From positions 1 to 33,129 of the forward strand of contig JAQWJM010000171.1 in the NCBI GenBank assembly GCA_029248335.1: DNA of 33,129 nucleotides, given 5' to 3'. Each line of letters opens with the position of its first letter. Within the stretch, counting starts at the first letter, position 1. Under the pieces are notes generated by a model. It was not told where the DNA came from, did no database searches, and saw nothing but the letters and a program-made list of their open reading frames with translations. A program made the position numbers and the translations under genes. Origin of the DNA: UBA12014 sp029248335. Its GTDB lineage: Bacteria; Planctomycetota; Phycisphaerae; Phycisphaerales; SM1A02. This document shows, piece by piece, positions 24,949-32,958 of the stretch.

Positions 24949-25347
24949 TCAGCCGTCGAGCGCCCGCGCCCGCAGTCGCTCGATCGGAACCACGTCGAGA
25001 GTTCGTGCGTGGGTCGCCGCGAGGAAGACCTGCGGCGACACGCCGGCGTCGTCCGCCTCGAGCCACCGAGCGGCACAGAGACACCAGCGATCTCCCGGGT
25101 TGAGTCCGTCGAATCCCCACTCCGGCCGCGGCGTCGAAAGATCGTTGCCGGCCGCCTTGCTGAATTCGAGGAACTCCGCGGTCATCAGGCTGCAGACCGA
25201 GTGGATCCCCTGATCATCGGGTCCGGAACGGCAGCAGCCGTCGCGGTAGTACCCGGTCAGCGGCTCGATGCTGCAGGGCTTGAGTTCGCCACCAAGCACG
25301 TTTCGGTCGGCGGCGTCGGTACGCGCCGAATCGGCGGATCGAATCAT
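24949..25347 (-). CDS. DUF2237 family protein
   Basis: A 132-residue protein that reads almost entirely as the DUF2237 family: NVLGGELKPCSIEPLTGYYR, DGCCRSG, VCSLMTAEFLEFSKAAGNDL, STPRPEWGF, GDRWCLCAARWLEA and ATHARTLDVVPIERLRARAL. Conserved Cys at 25, 38, 39, 52, 89 and 91 suggest a metal or iron-sulfur site, which is not established. ATG 25347 has a perfect AAGGAG ribosome site 8 bases upstream. The stop lies 29 bases after the convergent DCC gene. Function unknown. Confidence 0.9.
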   Translation of the reverse strand: MIRSADSARTDAADRNVLGGELKPCSIEPLTGYYRDGCCRSGPDDQGIHSVCSLMTAEFLEFSKAAGNDLSTPRPEWGFDGLNPGDRWCLCAARWLEADDAGVSPQVFLAATHARTLDVVPIERLRARALDG

Positions 25348-25492
25348 CGAGACACTCCTTTCGAACGTACGACCATGGAGGACCCTCATCCGCCGGGCGA
25401 TTGAGGGTTGCAAGCAGACACCGCGATGTCGATCCGGGGCCCGCTCCCACGTTTTCCATGCTACCGATCCGAACGGATCAGCATCAAGACCT

Positions 25493-26224
25493 TCACTTCG
25501 CAGTGGCGTCCGGTTCGGCGACTCGCGCGGTCTGGGCGGCGTCCACCTCTTCCACGATGTCCGGGATGATCTGCTTCACACCGCCACCCACCGACTGCTG
25601 GAAGCCGGTGAGCATCATGTCCGCCGCGATCGCGACCAGAATCATGCCCATGAATCGAAGGATGATCTGCTGAGCGTGCGGTGTGATGAATCGCTGGAGG
25701 AGACCACTGAGTGCGAAGCACACCCCCATGATCAAGGTCAACGCCGCGGTACCTGCGGCGGCTCCGATCTGACCGGAAAGCGTCGGATAGGCCGCCGCCA
25801 CGGTCACGACGGTGGTGATCGAGCCGGGCCCACCGAGGATCGGCATCGAAAGTGGCACGATCAGGGCGTTGCTGACCTTCGCCTCGTTCGCCTGCAGGTC
25901 CTCGAGCTTCTTGTTTCCTTCGGGCGTGGCGTGCGCTTTGTTCTCACCACCCTTGAGCATGTTGAAACCGATGCCGAGCACGATGAGCCCGCCCGCCAGC
26001 TGGAAGGCCGGCAGGGAGATCCCGAACGCGTTGAGGATGGCGGTGCCACCGAAGACCGCCCCGATGAGGATGATCAACACGACGATCGTCACCTTCAGGG
26101 CCGCCTTGGCCTTGAAGCGAGCCGGCAGGTCGCCCGTCATCGAAATGAAGATCCCGGTGTTGCCGATGGGATTCATCATGGCGAAGAGGCCGAGAAACGC
26201 TTTCATGAAGGCGAGGTGGTCCAT
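25493..26224 (-). CDS. MarC-family integral membrane protein
   Basis: A 243-residue inner-membrane protein of the MarC family with six predicted helices: AFMKAFLGLFAMMNPIGNTGIF (with the conserved NPIGN), VTIVVLIILIGAVFGGTAI, LAGGLIVLGIGFNMLKGG, ALIVPLSMPILGGPGSITTVV (GGPGSITTVV is a family block), AALTLIMGVCFALSGLL and FMGMILVAIAADMMLTGF. A short hydrophilic loop (about 95-115) separates the two halves, which repeat each other. The function is not settled; early work linked MarC to antibiotic resistance, which was not confirmed. ATG 26224 has GAGGA about 11 bases upstream. It is divergent from the CarH-like regulator across a 734-base gap. Confidence 0.9.
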   Translation of the reverse strand: MDHLAFMKAFLGLFAMMNPIGNTGIFISMTGDLPARFKAKAALKVTIVVLIILIGAVFGGTAILNAFGISLPAFQLAGGLIVLGIGFNMLKGGENKAHATPEGNKKLEDLQANEAKVSNALIVPLSMPILGGPGSITTVVTVAAAYPTLSGQIGAAAGTAALTLIMGVCFALSGLLQRFITPHAQQIILRFMGMILVAIAADMMLTGFQQSVGGGVKQIIPDIVEEVDAAQTARVAEPDATAK

Positions 26225-26744
26225 TTTCAGATGATCCTCGATCGGACTCGATCCCACAAGCCAACCAACGATTCACGCACTTCAGCGCCGACGAGGGCAT
26301 CTCCCGCCGCGTCGGTGTCGAGAGGATCGCCGTCGACGACGCCTGGCATCAAGTGCAACGAACAGGTTTCCGTGCCCATTCCGAAACATCGATCGCCGAG
26401 GCCCTCCGACGTTGCCGGACAGTCGTGCGGTCTCGAGGCGTCGCCTTGAAGGGCATCGCACGGAGCTGTGAAAGGCGGTCGAACGACTTTCGTGATCGGT
26501 TCGATGACGGCGATGAAGGTCACCGGGACGCCAGGCATCGCCCGTGGACGGACGGCAGGACGCGAATTCGAATGCGGATGCAGACGTCGATGCCAGATCA
26601 ACATCGACGTCGGCAGCTTGGGTGAACGACGGCTCGAATTCCGAGCCTCGGAGATCGGCACCGGTTCCTGAACCCGAACACCGGACCGATGCGATCGGGT
26701 ATTGGCCCGCCCCCGCGAAAACGCCGAATTGAGCGCAAAAAGAA

Positions 26745-26783
26745 GCACGACGGTGTCAGGAACAAGTCCCGTCACCGTCGTGC
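26745..26783. repeat. REP-like hairpin with GTGTCAGGAACAAGTCCC core
   Basis: GCACGACGGTG and CACCGTCGTGC form a perfect 11-bp stem around a 17-base loop TCAGGAACAAGTCCCGT, in which GGA can pair with TCC. The phrase GTGTCAGGAACAAGTCCC resembles, from memory, sequences near REP-associated tyrosine transposases and short mobile repeats in other bacteria. No transposase gene is in the window, so if mobile, it is non-autonomous. It could also act as a terminator. Confidence 0.55.
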
Positions 26784-26804
26784 CATGGGGTGGCTCGCTG
26801 TCTG

Positions 26805-26834
26805 TTGAACGATCGAAAACGTTCAATTCGTTCA
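26805..26834. promoter_or_regulatory. Inverted and direct repeats, candidate operator of the MerR-type regulator
   Basis: TTGAACG-N8-CGTTCAA (26805-26826) is a perfect 7-bp inverted repeat. The right half is followed by a second CGTTCA 9 bases further on (26829-26834), and CGTCCA occurs at 26844-26849. This array lies 125-155 bases upstream of the regulator start and may be its binding site; MerR/CarH proteins bind such spaced repeats. Confidence 0.4.
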
Positions 26835-26874
26835 TCACTGTAACGTCCAGTTCCGTGGCCGGGGGCTGTTTTCA

Positions 26875-26880
26875 TAAAAT
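26875..26880 (+). promoter_or_regulatory. Possible -10 box of the regulator gene
   Basis: TAAAAT (26875-26880) stands in an AT-rich patch 79 bases before the start codon. A fair -35 candidate (TTCCGT, 26851-26856) lies 18 bases upstream. The operator-like repeats lie just before it, as expected for a repressor. Confidence 0.3.
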
Positions 26881-26958
26881 TCATCCAAAACGTCCACTCT
26901 CCATCGGCGTCAGGCTAGGCTCTGGAACTTCGGCGCTTCCTTGCGAGACACGATCCCC

Positions 26959-27861
26959 ATGCCCACCACCGGCAACCTACTTTCCCCCAAGGATTTATCC
27001 GTCGCGATCGGCGTGAGCGAATCGTCGCTCAAGCGGTGGACCGACCGTGGGCTCCTTCGGGTGTCGCGTACCGCGGGCGGACATCGTCGCATCGACCGAA
27101 ACGAGGCGATCAGGTTCGTTCGAGCCCGTCGGATGCCGGTGGTCAGGCCGGAGGTCCTCGGGCTTCCCGGCGCGGTTGCAGCCACCCCCGAAATCGATCT
27201 CGAGACGCTCGAAACCCCCAACCAGGCGTTTCTCGAACTGATGCGACGCGGCCACGATCTCGGCGCACGAAACCACCTCTTGCAGCGGTTTCTCGACGGC
27301 GAACCGATCGCAGCACTCGCCGACGGACCGATTCGGGAGAGCTTCGACCGAATCGGAGAACTCTGGCACGACGGGCCGGAGGGAATCCTGATCGAGCATC
27401 GAGCCACCGAGATCTGCGTCAGCCTCGTGATCGAACTGACCAAGATGGTCCGACAGGACGACGAAGGGCCACGGGCGATCGGCGGGGCGATTTCAGGCGA
27501 CGATTACAAGCTGCCACCGCTCCTCACGACCGCAGTGCTTCAGGAGCACGGGTTCCGAGCCGTGAATCTCGGTCCCAACACCCCGGTCGAGGTCTTCGAA
27601 CTCGCCTGCTTCACCGACGACCCGGCACAGCGGCCGGATTTCGTCTGGATGAGCATCAATGATCTCCATCAGGACGGAACGGACCTGAACGCCCGAATCG
27701 TCGATTTCGCGGCCCGGTGCGTCGATGAGGACCTGACCCTCGTCATCGGAGGCCGTGCGACGGGTGGACTCGACCTGGATCGCGTTCCCTCGATCCCCGT
27801 GCACGGATCGATGACCGAGTTCGCGACGTTCGTCGAAGACTGGAAGACCAGGCGAGGCTGA
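26959..27861 (+). CDS. MerR-type regulator with CarH/LitR-like B12-binding module lacking the His ligand
   Basis: A 300-residue transcription regulator. The N-terminus is a MerR-type winged helix (about 7-50: LSPKDLSVAIGVSESSLKRW, TAGGHRR). A four-helix segment (about 85-165) follows and carries W136 and E146-H147 (Wx9EH), the residues which in CarH cap adenosylcobalamin and sense light. A Rossmann-like cobalamin domain (about 170-300) follows, with NLGPNTP and LVIGGRA. The lower-ligand motif E-x-H-x-x-G is changed: D181-D-Y183-K-L-P186, so the His that holds cobalt is Tyr and the Gly is Pro. Known CarH/LitR relatives repress carotenoid or other light-response genes; without the His, normal cobalamin binding is doubtful (inference). 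ATG 26959 is preferred over TTG 26941. Confidence 0.85.
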   Translation: MPTTGNLLSPKDLSVAIGVSESSLKRWTDRGLLRVSRTAGGHRRIDRNEAIRFVRARRMPVVRPEVLGLPGAVAATPEIDLETLETPNQAFLELMRRGHDLGARNHLLQRFLDGEPIAALADGPIRESFDRIGELWHDGPEGILIEHRATEICVSLVIELTKMVRQDDEGPRAIGGAISGDDYKLPPLLTTAVLQEHGFRAVNLGPNTPVEVFELACFTDDPAQRPDFVWMSINDLHQDGTDLNARIVDFAARCVDEDLTLVIGGRATGGLDLDRVPSIPVHGSMTEFATFVEDWKTRRG

Positions 27862-27957
27862 CCTTGCGGCCCGGAGCGGCATCATGCTCCGGCCACTCGA
27901 AGATGAACCAGGATTCCGACCGGTTCCCTCGCTGCGAGGAGGATGTCGCTCGCCACG

Positions 27958-27995
27958 AAAAAACCGCGACGCGCCCCGAACGAGCGCGCCGCGGT
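27958..27995 (-). terminator. Intrinsic terminator of the carbonic anhydrase gene
   Basis: On the minus strand a 12-bp GC-rich stem with one mismatch (5' arm read on the plus strand at 27963-27974, 3' arm at 27984-27995) is followed by six T residues (A-run 27958-27963 on the plus strand). It lies 23 bases after the carbonic anhydrase stop. This is the best intrinsic terminator in the window. Confidence 0.8.
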
Positions 27996-28017
27996 CCATG
28001 TTCGCCGGAGTCGGGAC

Positions 28018-28725
28018 TCACTCCCGGGTGAGCGTGAATCGTCCGGTCGCGAGATCCTGCACGCCCGCGACCACACGAAGCTTGCCGTTCTGGACCGCCT
28101 CGCGGATCACCGGGGACTCCTTGAGGAGTTCAGTGACGCCGAGATTGGCGTTGCACCGGGTCGCCTTCGCCAGTGCCTCGGGATCCTTGGGATCGACTGA
28201 AATCGCACAGGGAGAGACGATCTGGTTGATGAGCCCGGGAAGGGAGCCGGGAAGCACCGACGTGTCGTCCCGATGCTTGATCGCAGCGTCGACGGCCCCG
28301 CAGCCACTGTGCCCCATCACCACGATGAGCTTGGTGCCCAGCACGGCGACGCCGTATTCGAGACTCGCGATGCCGTCACGCGTCGGGATGTTTCCGGCGA
28401 CCGCGCAGACGAACAGCCTTCCAAGCGGTTGATCGAAACAGATCTCGGGAGCGACGCGGGAGTCCGCGCACCGGATCACCGCGGCGAAAGGCGCCTGGCC
28501 GGCGGCGAGTGCCTCTCGGTTGATCTTGATCTCACCGGACTTCGCCTTCAAGTCGACGAAGCGTCGGTTTCCGTTCAGGAGCATCGCCAGCGCCGCATCC
28601 GGCGTCTTCGGCGATTCCTCGACGACCGACGATGCCGGCGCGAAGGCGAGCGAGGCCATCGCCGCGGCGAAAACGCCCAGCAGCAGCCGGGACGGGATTC
28701 GACGAGCGGATCTGGTGCTGGTCAT
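28018..28725 (-). CDS. Exported beta-carbonic anhydrase
   Basis: Zinc enzyme that interconverts carbon dioxide and bicarbonate. The 235-residue protein has an N-terminal signal peptide (RLLLGVFAAAMASLAFAPAS) and the beta-class domain from about 42. The zinc ligands are C86 (IRCADSRVAP, with D88 and R90 as the dyad), H139 and C142 (GHSGCGAVDAA). AGNIPTRDGIASLEYGVAVLG is the usual linking block. Secreted beta enzymes would act in the periplasm and supply bicarbonate or buffer pH. ATG 28725 has GGAGA about 10 bases upstream and begins directly at the signal peptide; the frame is open upstream but without coding character. It is convergent with the CarH-like regulator. Confidence 0.93.
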   Translation of the reverse strand: MTSTRSARRIPSRLLLGVFAAAMASLAFAPASSVVEESPKTPDAALAMLLNGNRRFVDLKAKSGEIKINREALAAGQAPFAAVIRCADSRVAPEICFDQPLGRLFVCAVAGNIPTRDGIASLEYGVAVLGTKLIVVMGHSGCGAVDAAIKHRDDTSVLPGSLPGLINQIVSPCAISVDPKDPEALAKATRCNANLGVTELLKESPVIREAVQNGKLRVVAGVQDLATGRFTLTRE

Positions 28726-29011
28726 GTCTTGGTTTCTCCGTGGGTTGTCAGAGGGGTTCTTCGGACCGTGGTGGCCTTCTCCGCCGCGATGATACCGGAC
28801 GCCCCTGTCCGGCATCGGTGATGACGCTGATCGCCGATTTTCCCTTCCTCTGGACTTTCCGGCGGCTTTCATCTACCGTGTCCCGATTCGGAACGACGAA
28901 CGGCCGTTCCAGCCGAGTGACTTTTCGAGGACGCCCAGCGCGTCCGGAGGCACTTCGGCCGATCGCTACACACGACCGACGACCGTTCGTCCGCAACTCC
29001 GGAAATCACAC

Positions 29012-30706
29012 ATGACCTTTCAGGACCTCGGGCTGTCCGCCCCGATCCTCCGCGCCGTCTCCGAAGACGGGTACGAAACGCCGACCCCCATCCAGGCCCA
29101 TGCGATCCCCGAAGCCCTGACGGGACGCGACGTGCTCGGTTGCGCCCAGACCGGAACCGGGAAGACCTGCGCCTTCGCACTTCCGATCCTCCAGCGCCTC
29201 GAAGCCGGTGAACCGCCGATGGCCGATCGCCGCGGCGGTGGCGGCAATCGCCGCGATCGTCGTCAGGGGATGCGAGGCCGTCCGCCCCGCGCCCTGATCC
29301 TCTGCCCCACCCGCGAACTCGCGGATCAGATCCACGACAGTTTCGTGAACTACGGACGACATCTCCGACTCCGACATGCCGTGATCTACGGCGGCGTCGG
29401 ACAGGGACGCCAGGTCACCGCCCTGCGGAACGGACTCGACATCCTCGTCGCGACCCCCGGCCGACTCCTCGACCTGATCAATCAGGGCCACGTCGACCTC
29501 AGCGCGGTCGAAGTCCTCGTTCTCGACGAGGCGGACCGCATGCTCGACATGGGTTTCATCAACGACATCCGCCGCGTGGTGTCGCTGGTCCCCGACGATC
29601 GGCAGACCCTGTTCTTCTCCGCGACGGTCTCTCCCGACATCCGGAGGCTGGCGGACTCGATGCTCGAGGATCCCGCCCGCATCGAGACCGCCCCCGAGTC
29701 GACCACCGCCGAGTCGATCACCCAGCATCTCTACTTCGTCGAGAAGGTGAACAAGCCCGCGATGCTCACCCGACTCTTCGAGCGCGGCGACATGGGACGG
29801 ACCCTCGTCTTCACCCGCACGAAGCACGGCGCCGACAAGCTCACCCGCGTGCTCCGCAAGGCGAAGATCAAGGCGGAAGCCATCCACGGGAACAAGTCGC
29901 AGAACGCTCGAACCCGGGCGATGGACGCGTTCCGCGCCGGCAAGGTTCCGGTGCTGGTCGCGACCGACATCGCGTCGCGTGGCATCGACGTGGACGAGAT
30001 CACCCACGTGGTCAACTACGACATGCCGATCGAGCCCGAGTCCTACGTGCACCGCATCGGGCGAACCGCCCGCGCCGGCGCCTCCGGCATCGCGGTGTCG
30101 TTCTGCAGCCGCGAGGAACTCCCGCTCCTCCGCTCGGTCGAGAAGCGAACCGATGCCCGACCCGAGGTTCAGACCGACGTCCCCGAATTCACCTTCACCG
30201 CACCCGCGCCGTCGAGGGGTGGATCCGGGAATCGCAGACCCGCCGGTGGCCCCGCCCCGTACAAGGGTGGCGGATGGCAGAAGAAGAATTCCTGGAGTGG
30301 TGGCGCCAAGAAGAATCGACGCCGCAACGCCGCAGGCGGAAACGACGACGCCGACGGCGGCCGTCGCTTCAACGATCCCAAGCCGACCGAGGGTTCCGCG
30401 AAGCCTCGGAAGAAGACCACCAGCCACGGTGATCGACCTGCGAACGGCGGTGGCGGCGAAGGCTCGCGTCCCTGGAAGCGATCCAAGACGTCCCAGGGCG
30501 GATCTGCCGCGGGCGGCGGCGACGGAAAGCACCGCCCCGCTGGCGGTGGCGCGAAGAAGCGCGGCAAGACCGGCACGCGATCGGCGCGTCCGGACGGCAC
30601 CGGCAACGGCGGCGGACCGAAGCGCAACCACGCCGGCGGCTCCGGTCGCCCCGGCAACCGTGGCAAGGGCGCCGGCCCCCGAGGAAGCACGAGCGGACGG
30701 GGCTGA
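29012..30706 (+). CDS. DEAD-box RNA helicase, RhlE type
   Basis: ATP-dependent RNA helicase, 564 residues. The Q motif (FQDLGLS, GYETPTPIQ) is at 3-28, motif I AQTGTGKT at 45-52, PTRELA at 99-104, motif II DEAD at 172-175, SAT at 203-205 and HRIGRTAR at 347-354. The order and spacing match the RhlE group. An insert (ADRRGGGGNRRDRRQ, about 71-87) sits between motifs I and Ia. The C-terminal 165 residues (from about 400) are low-complexity, Gly/Arg/Lys/Asn-rich and unfolded, probably for RNA binding and condensation. The role is likely ribosome assembly or cold-related RNA remodelling. ATG 29012 has a weak GGA ribosome site 8 bases upstream. Confidence 0.93.
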   Translation: MTFQDLGLSAPILRAVSEDGYETPTPIQAHAIPEALTGRDVLGCAQTGTGKTCAFALPILQRLEAGEPPMADRRGGGGNRRDRRQGMRGRPPRALILCPTRELADQIHDSFVNYGRHLRLRHAVIYGGVGQGRQVTALRNGLDILVATPGRLLDLINQGHVDLSAVEVLVLDEADRMLDMGFINDIRRVVSLVPDDRQTLFFSATVSPDIRRLADSMLEDPARIETAPESTTAESITQHLYFVEKVNKPAMLTRLFERGDMGRTLVFTRTKHGADKLTRVLRKAKIKAEAIHGNKSQNARTRAMDAFRAGKVPVLVATDIASRGIDVDEITHVVNYDMPIEPESYVHRIGRTARAGASGIAVSFCSREELPLLRSVEKRTDARPEVQTDVPEFTFTAPAPSRGGSGNRRPAGGPAPYKGGGWQKKNSWSGGAKKNRRRNAAGGNDDADGGRRFNDPKPTEGSAKPRKKTTSHGDRPANGGGGEGSRPWKRSKTSQGGSAAGGGDGKHRPAGGGAKKRGKTGTRSARPDGTGNGGGPKRNHAGGSGRPGNRGKGAGPRGSTSGRG

Positions 30707-30818
30707 GCCACGATCCGACCCTGCACGGTCGATCTCGGATCGGCTGGGACGGATCGACTGAACCGGGTCGCGACGAACGCCGATCTCGACGATGATCCCG
30801 CCGTCGGAAGCGACCGCC

Positions 30819-32675
30819 ATGCCAAGCCTTCTCAACGTCCGCAACCTCGCGAAGTCACACCCCTCGAACCTGCTGTTCGAGGGGGTCGACATGCAGGTGG
30901 CGTCGGGCGAGCGGATCGGACTCATCGGTCCGAACGGGGCGGGCAAGTCGACCCTGATGCGGATCCTCGCCGGCGTCGACACGCCGGATGCGGGCGAGGT
31001 CGCTCGACAGAAGGGAACGACGCAGGTCTACGTCTCGCAGGACGATCGTTTTCCGGATGACGCGACCCCCATGTCCGCGGTCGCCGCGGAACTCGACGAC
31101 GACGGTCGCCTCGACCCGGAGACGCGGGCCGCGATCGTGCTCTCCCGACTGGGTTTCGAGGACTTCGAACGGTCGGTCTCGACGCTCAGCGGTGGCTGGC
31201 GGAAACGGCTCTCGCTCGCCTGTGCGCTGGCCCACGAGCCCGACGTGCTCATGCTCGACGAACCCACGAACCACCTCGACCTGGAGGGGGTCGTCTGGCT
31301 CGAGCAGTTCGTGAAACAGTCGAACGCGACCTTCATGTTCGTCACCCACGATCGGCGATTCCTCGAGAACACCGCGACCCGGATCATCGAACTGTCGAAG
31401 GCGTACCCCGGCGGCACGTTCGAAGCCGAAGGCAACTACACCAACTTCATCCGTCGCAAGGAGGACTTCCTCGAAGCCCAGGCCGCGGCGCAGTCCGTGC
31501 TCGCCAACCGCGTCCGCCGCGACACCGCCTGGCTCCGCCAGGGGATCCAGGGACGACAGACCCGCAACAAGACCCAGGTCGACGATGCGACCACGCGACG
31601 CGGGGATCTGAAGGCGATCAAGGATCGGAACGCCGCCCCGACGAAAGCGACGACGATCGACTTCCAGGCGACCGACCGGAAAACGAAGCGATTGCTGGCT
31701 CTCCACGGCGTGGCGAAGTCGATGGGCGGCAAGCGACTCTTCGAGGGACTCGACCTCACCCTGACGCCCGGACGCCGGCTGGGCCTGGTGGGCGTCAACG
31801 GCTCCGGCAAGACCACTCTTCTCCGGCTGATGTCCGGCGAACTCGAACCCGACGCGGGCACGATCAAGCGGGCGGCGGAACTCCGCACCGTCGTCTTCAG
31901 CCAGCATCGCGGGACCCTGGTGGCGGAACAGACGCTCCAGGAGGCGTTGTGCCCGGTCGGCGACATGGTCGACTTCCAGGGCCGCATGGTCCACGTCAGC
32001 GGGTGGGCGAAGCGATTCCTCTTCGAACCCGATCAGTTGTCGACCTACGTCGGAAACCTGTCGGGCGGCGAGCAGGCGCGGGTCCTCATCGCGAACCTGA
32101 TGCTCGATCCCGCCGACGTGCTGCTGCTCGACGAACCGACGAACGACCTCGACATCCCCTCGCTCGAGGTCCTCGAGGAGGCGTTGCTCGACTTCCCCGG
32201 CGCGCTGGTGCTGGTCACCCACGACCGCTTCATGCTCGAGCGGATCGCGACCGAGTACGTCGGACTCGACGACGCGGGCGGCGCGAAGATCTTCCAGACC
32301 CACCAGCAGTGGACCGAGCATCGCGCCCGCGAGACCACGTCCGCCTCCGCTCGCGGCGACGGATCGAAGTCCGGCGCCCGGGGCGGATCGAAGTCGGCCC
32401 CCGCATCCGCGGCCCCCGCCGCCGCCACGGAATCCGCACGACGCGGACGCAAGCTCTCCTACAAGGAGCAGCGCGAGCATGACGGCATGGAGAACGCGAT
32501 CCTCGAGGCCGAAACCGAGGCCGAGACGCTCGAAGCCGCGACCACCGATCCCGCGGTCGTCGCGGACCATGCGAAGGCCGCCGCCGCCTTCGTGCGGCTC
32601 TCCGCCGCGCAGGAGAAGGTCCGGACCCTCTACGCCCGGTGGGCCGAACTCGAGTCGATCCAGTCCGGCGAGTGA
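30819..32675 (+). CDS. uup: ABC-F protein, Uup type
   Basis: Soluble ABC-F ATPase, 618 residues, acting on ribosomes; Uup members help rescue or tune translation. The first ATPase domain has Walker A GPNGAGKST at 37-45, LSGGWRKRLS and LMLDEPTNHLD; the second has GVNGSGKTT, LSGGEQAR and LLLDEPTNDLD. The interdomain region contains AWLRQGIQGRQTRNKTQV, the arrangement of Uup, and the C-terminus (about 520-618) is a charged coiled coil (LSYKEQREHDGMENAI), also a Uup feature. ATG 30819 has GGAAG 9 bases upstream; an in-frame ATG at 30792 has none. With the EttA-type gene this makes two ABC-F genes in the window. Confidence 0.92.
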   Translation: MPSLLNVRNLAKSHPSNLLFEGVDMQVASGERIGLIGPNGAGKSTLMRILAGVDTPDAGEVARQKGTTQVYVSQDDRFPDDATPMSAVAAELDDDGRLDPETRAAIVLSRLGFEDFERSVSTLSGGWRKRLSLACALAHEPDVLMLDEPTNHLDLEGVVWLEQFVKQSNATFMFVTHDRRFLENTATRIIELSKAYPGGTFEAEGNYTNFIRRKEDFLEAQAAAQSVLANRVRRDTAWLRQGIQGRQTRNKTQVDDATTRRGDLKAIKDRNAAPTKATTIDFQATDRKTKRLLALHGVAKSMGGKRLFEGLDLTLTPGRRLGLVGVNGSGKTTLLRLMSGELEPDAGTIKRAAELRTVVFSQHRGTLVAEQTLQEALCPVGDMVDFQGRMVHVSGWAKRFLFEPDQLSTYVGNLSGGEQARVLIANLMLDPADVLLLDEPTNDLDIPSLEVLEEALLDFPGALVLVTHDRFMLERIATEYVGLDDAGGAKIFQTHQQWTEHRARETTSASARGDGSKSGARGGSKSAPASAAPAAATESARRGRKLSYKEQREHDGMENAILEAETEAETLEAATTDPAVVADHAKAAAAFVRLSAAQEKVRTLYARWAELESIQSGE

Positions 32676-32702
32676 TCTTCGAAAACCGTCGAAGCGTCGT
32701 CG

Positions 32703-32905
32703 TCAACGCGCGTAGTCGTATCGATTCATGAAGCCGCCCGCCATGCCCGCGATCCGCGCGATCTCCGCGCGATCTCCGCGGGACCGAGCTGCTCCTTCCA
32801 CTTGGACGCATGCGACGGATCGATCCGGCCGCCCGCTTCCGGCACCCAGTTCCAGCGGTCGGTTTCCGGGTCGTACCTCAGATACTCGTCGACGAAGTCG
32901 CATCC
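32703..32905 (-). pseudogene. C-terminal remnant of a sulfotransferase-like gene, frameshifted
   Basis: The minus strand reads CDFVDEYLRYDPETDRWNWV, then PSHASKWKEQLGPAEIAR, which resembles the C-terminal end of sulfotransferases (WKEqLspeEia-type block). The frame then breaks at a tandem 11-base duplication (plus-strand GCGATCTCCGC twice, 32758-32779) and continues in the other frame as IAGMAGGFMNRYDYAR and a stop at 32703-32705. Removing one copy restores one continuous reading. Only about 65 codons remain; no N-terminal part with the PAPS-binding site fits between it and the next gene, so this is a decayed fragment rather than a working gene. The family match is by eye. Confidence 0.55.
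32758..32779. repeat. Tandem duplication of 11 bases
   Basis: GCGATCTCCGC occurs twice in direct succession (32758-32768, 32769-32779). The unit length is not a multiple of three and it breaks the reading frame of the remnant in which it lies. Confidence 0.9.
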
Positions 32906-32958
32906 CGGGGACGAACGGCCTGTCCGCCCGCGCCTCGGACCTGACCGGGGACGATGGA

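Larger units (their letters stand above)
26225..26958. other. Gene-poor stretch of 734 bases
   Basis: No confident gene is found here. Two open frames were weighed: a minus-strand frame running down to 26227 that ends two bases upstream of the marC start (up to 203 codons, no recognisable domain), and a plus-strand frame 26468-26671 with a Cys-rich stretch (ECGCRRRC). Neither has a convincing start, ribosome site or family motif, and the codon bias is weaker than in neighbouring genes. The right part holds a REP-like hairpin (26745-26783) and an inverted repeat with direct repeats (26805-26834). Base composition is more AT-rich near 26860-26890, consistent with a promoter region. Confidence 0.5.

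Noticed and set aside
26468..26671. Plus-strand frame of 67 codons with Cys-rich segment
   Set aside because: It has no good ribosome site, weaker codon bias than neighbours and no recognisable family; mentioned only as part of the gene-poor stretch.
29006..30982. Long minus-strand open frame opposite the helicase
   Set aside because: Same cause; it is antisense to conserved DEAD-box motifs and has no domain of its own.
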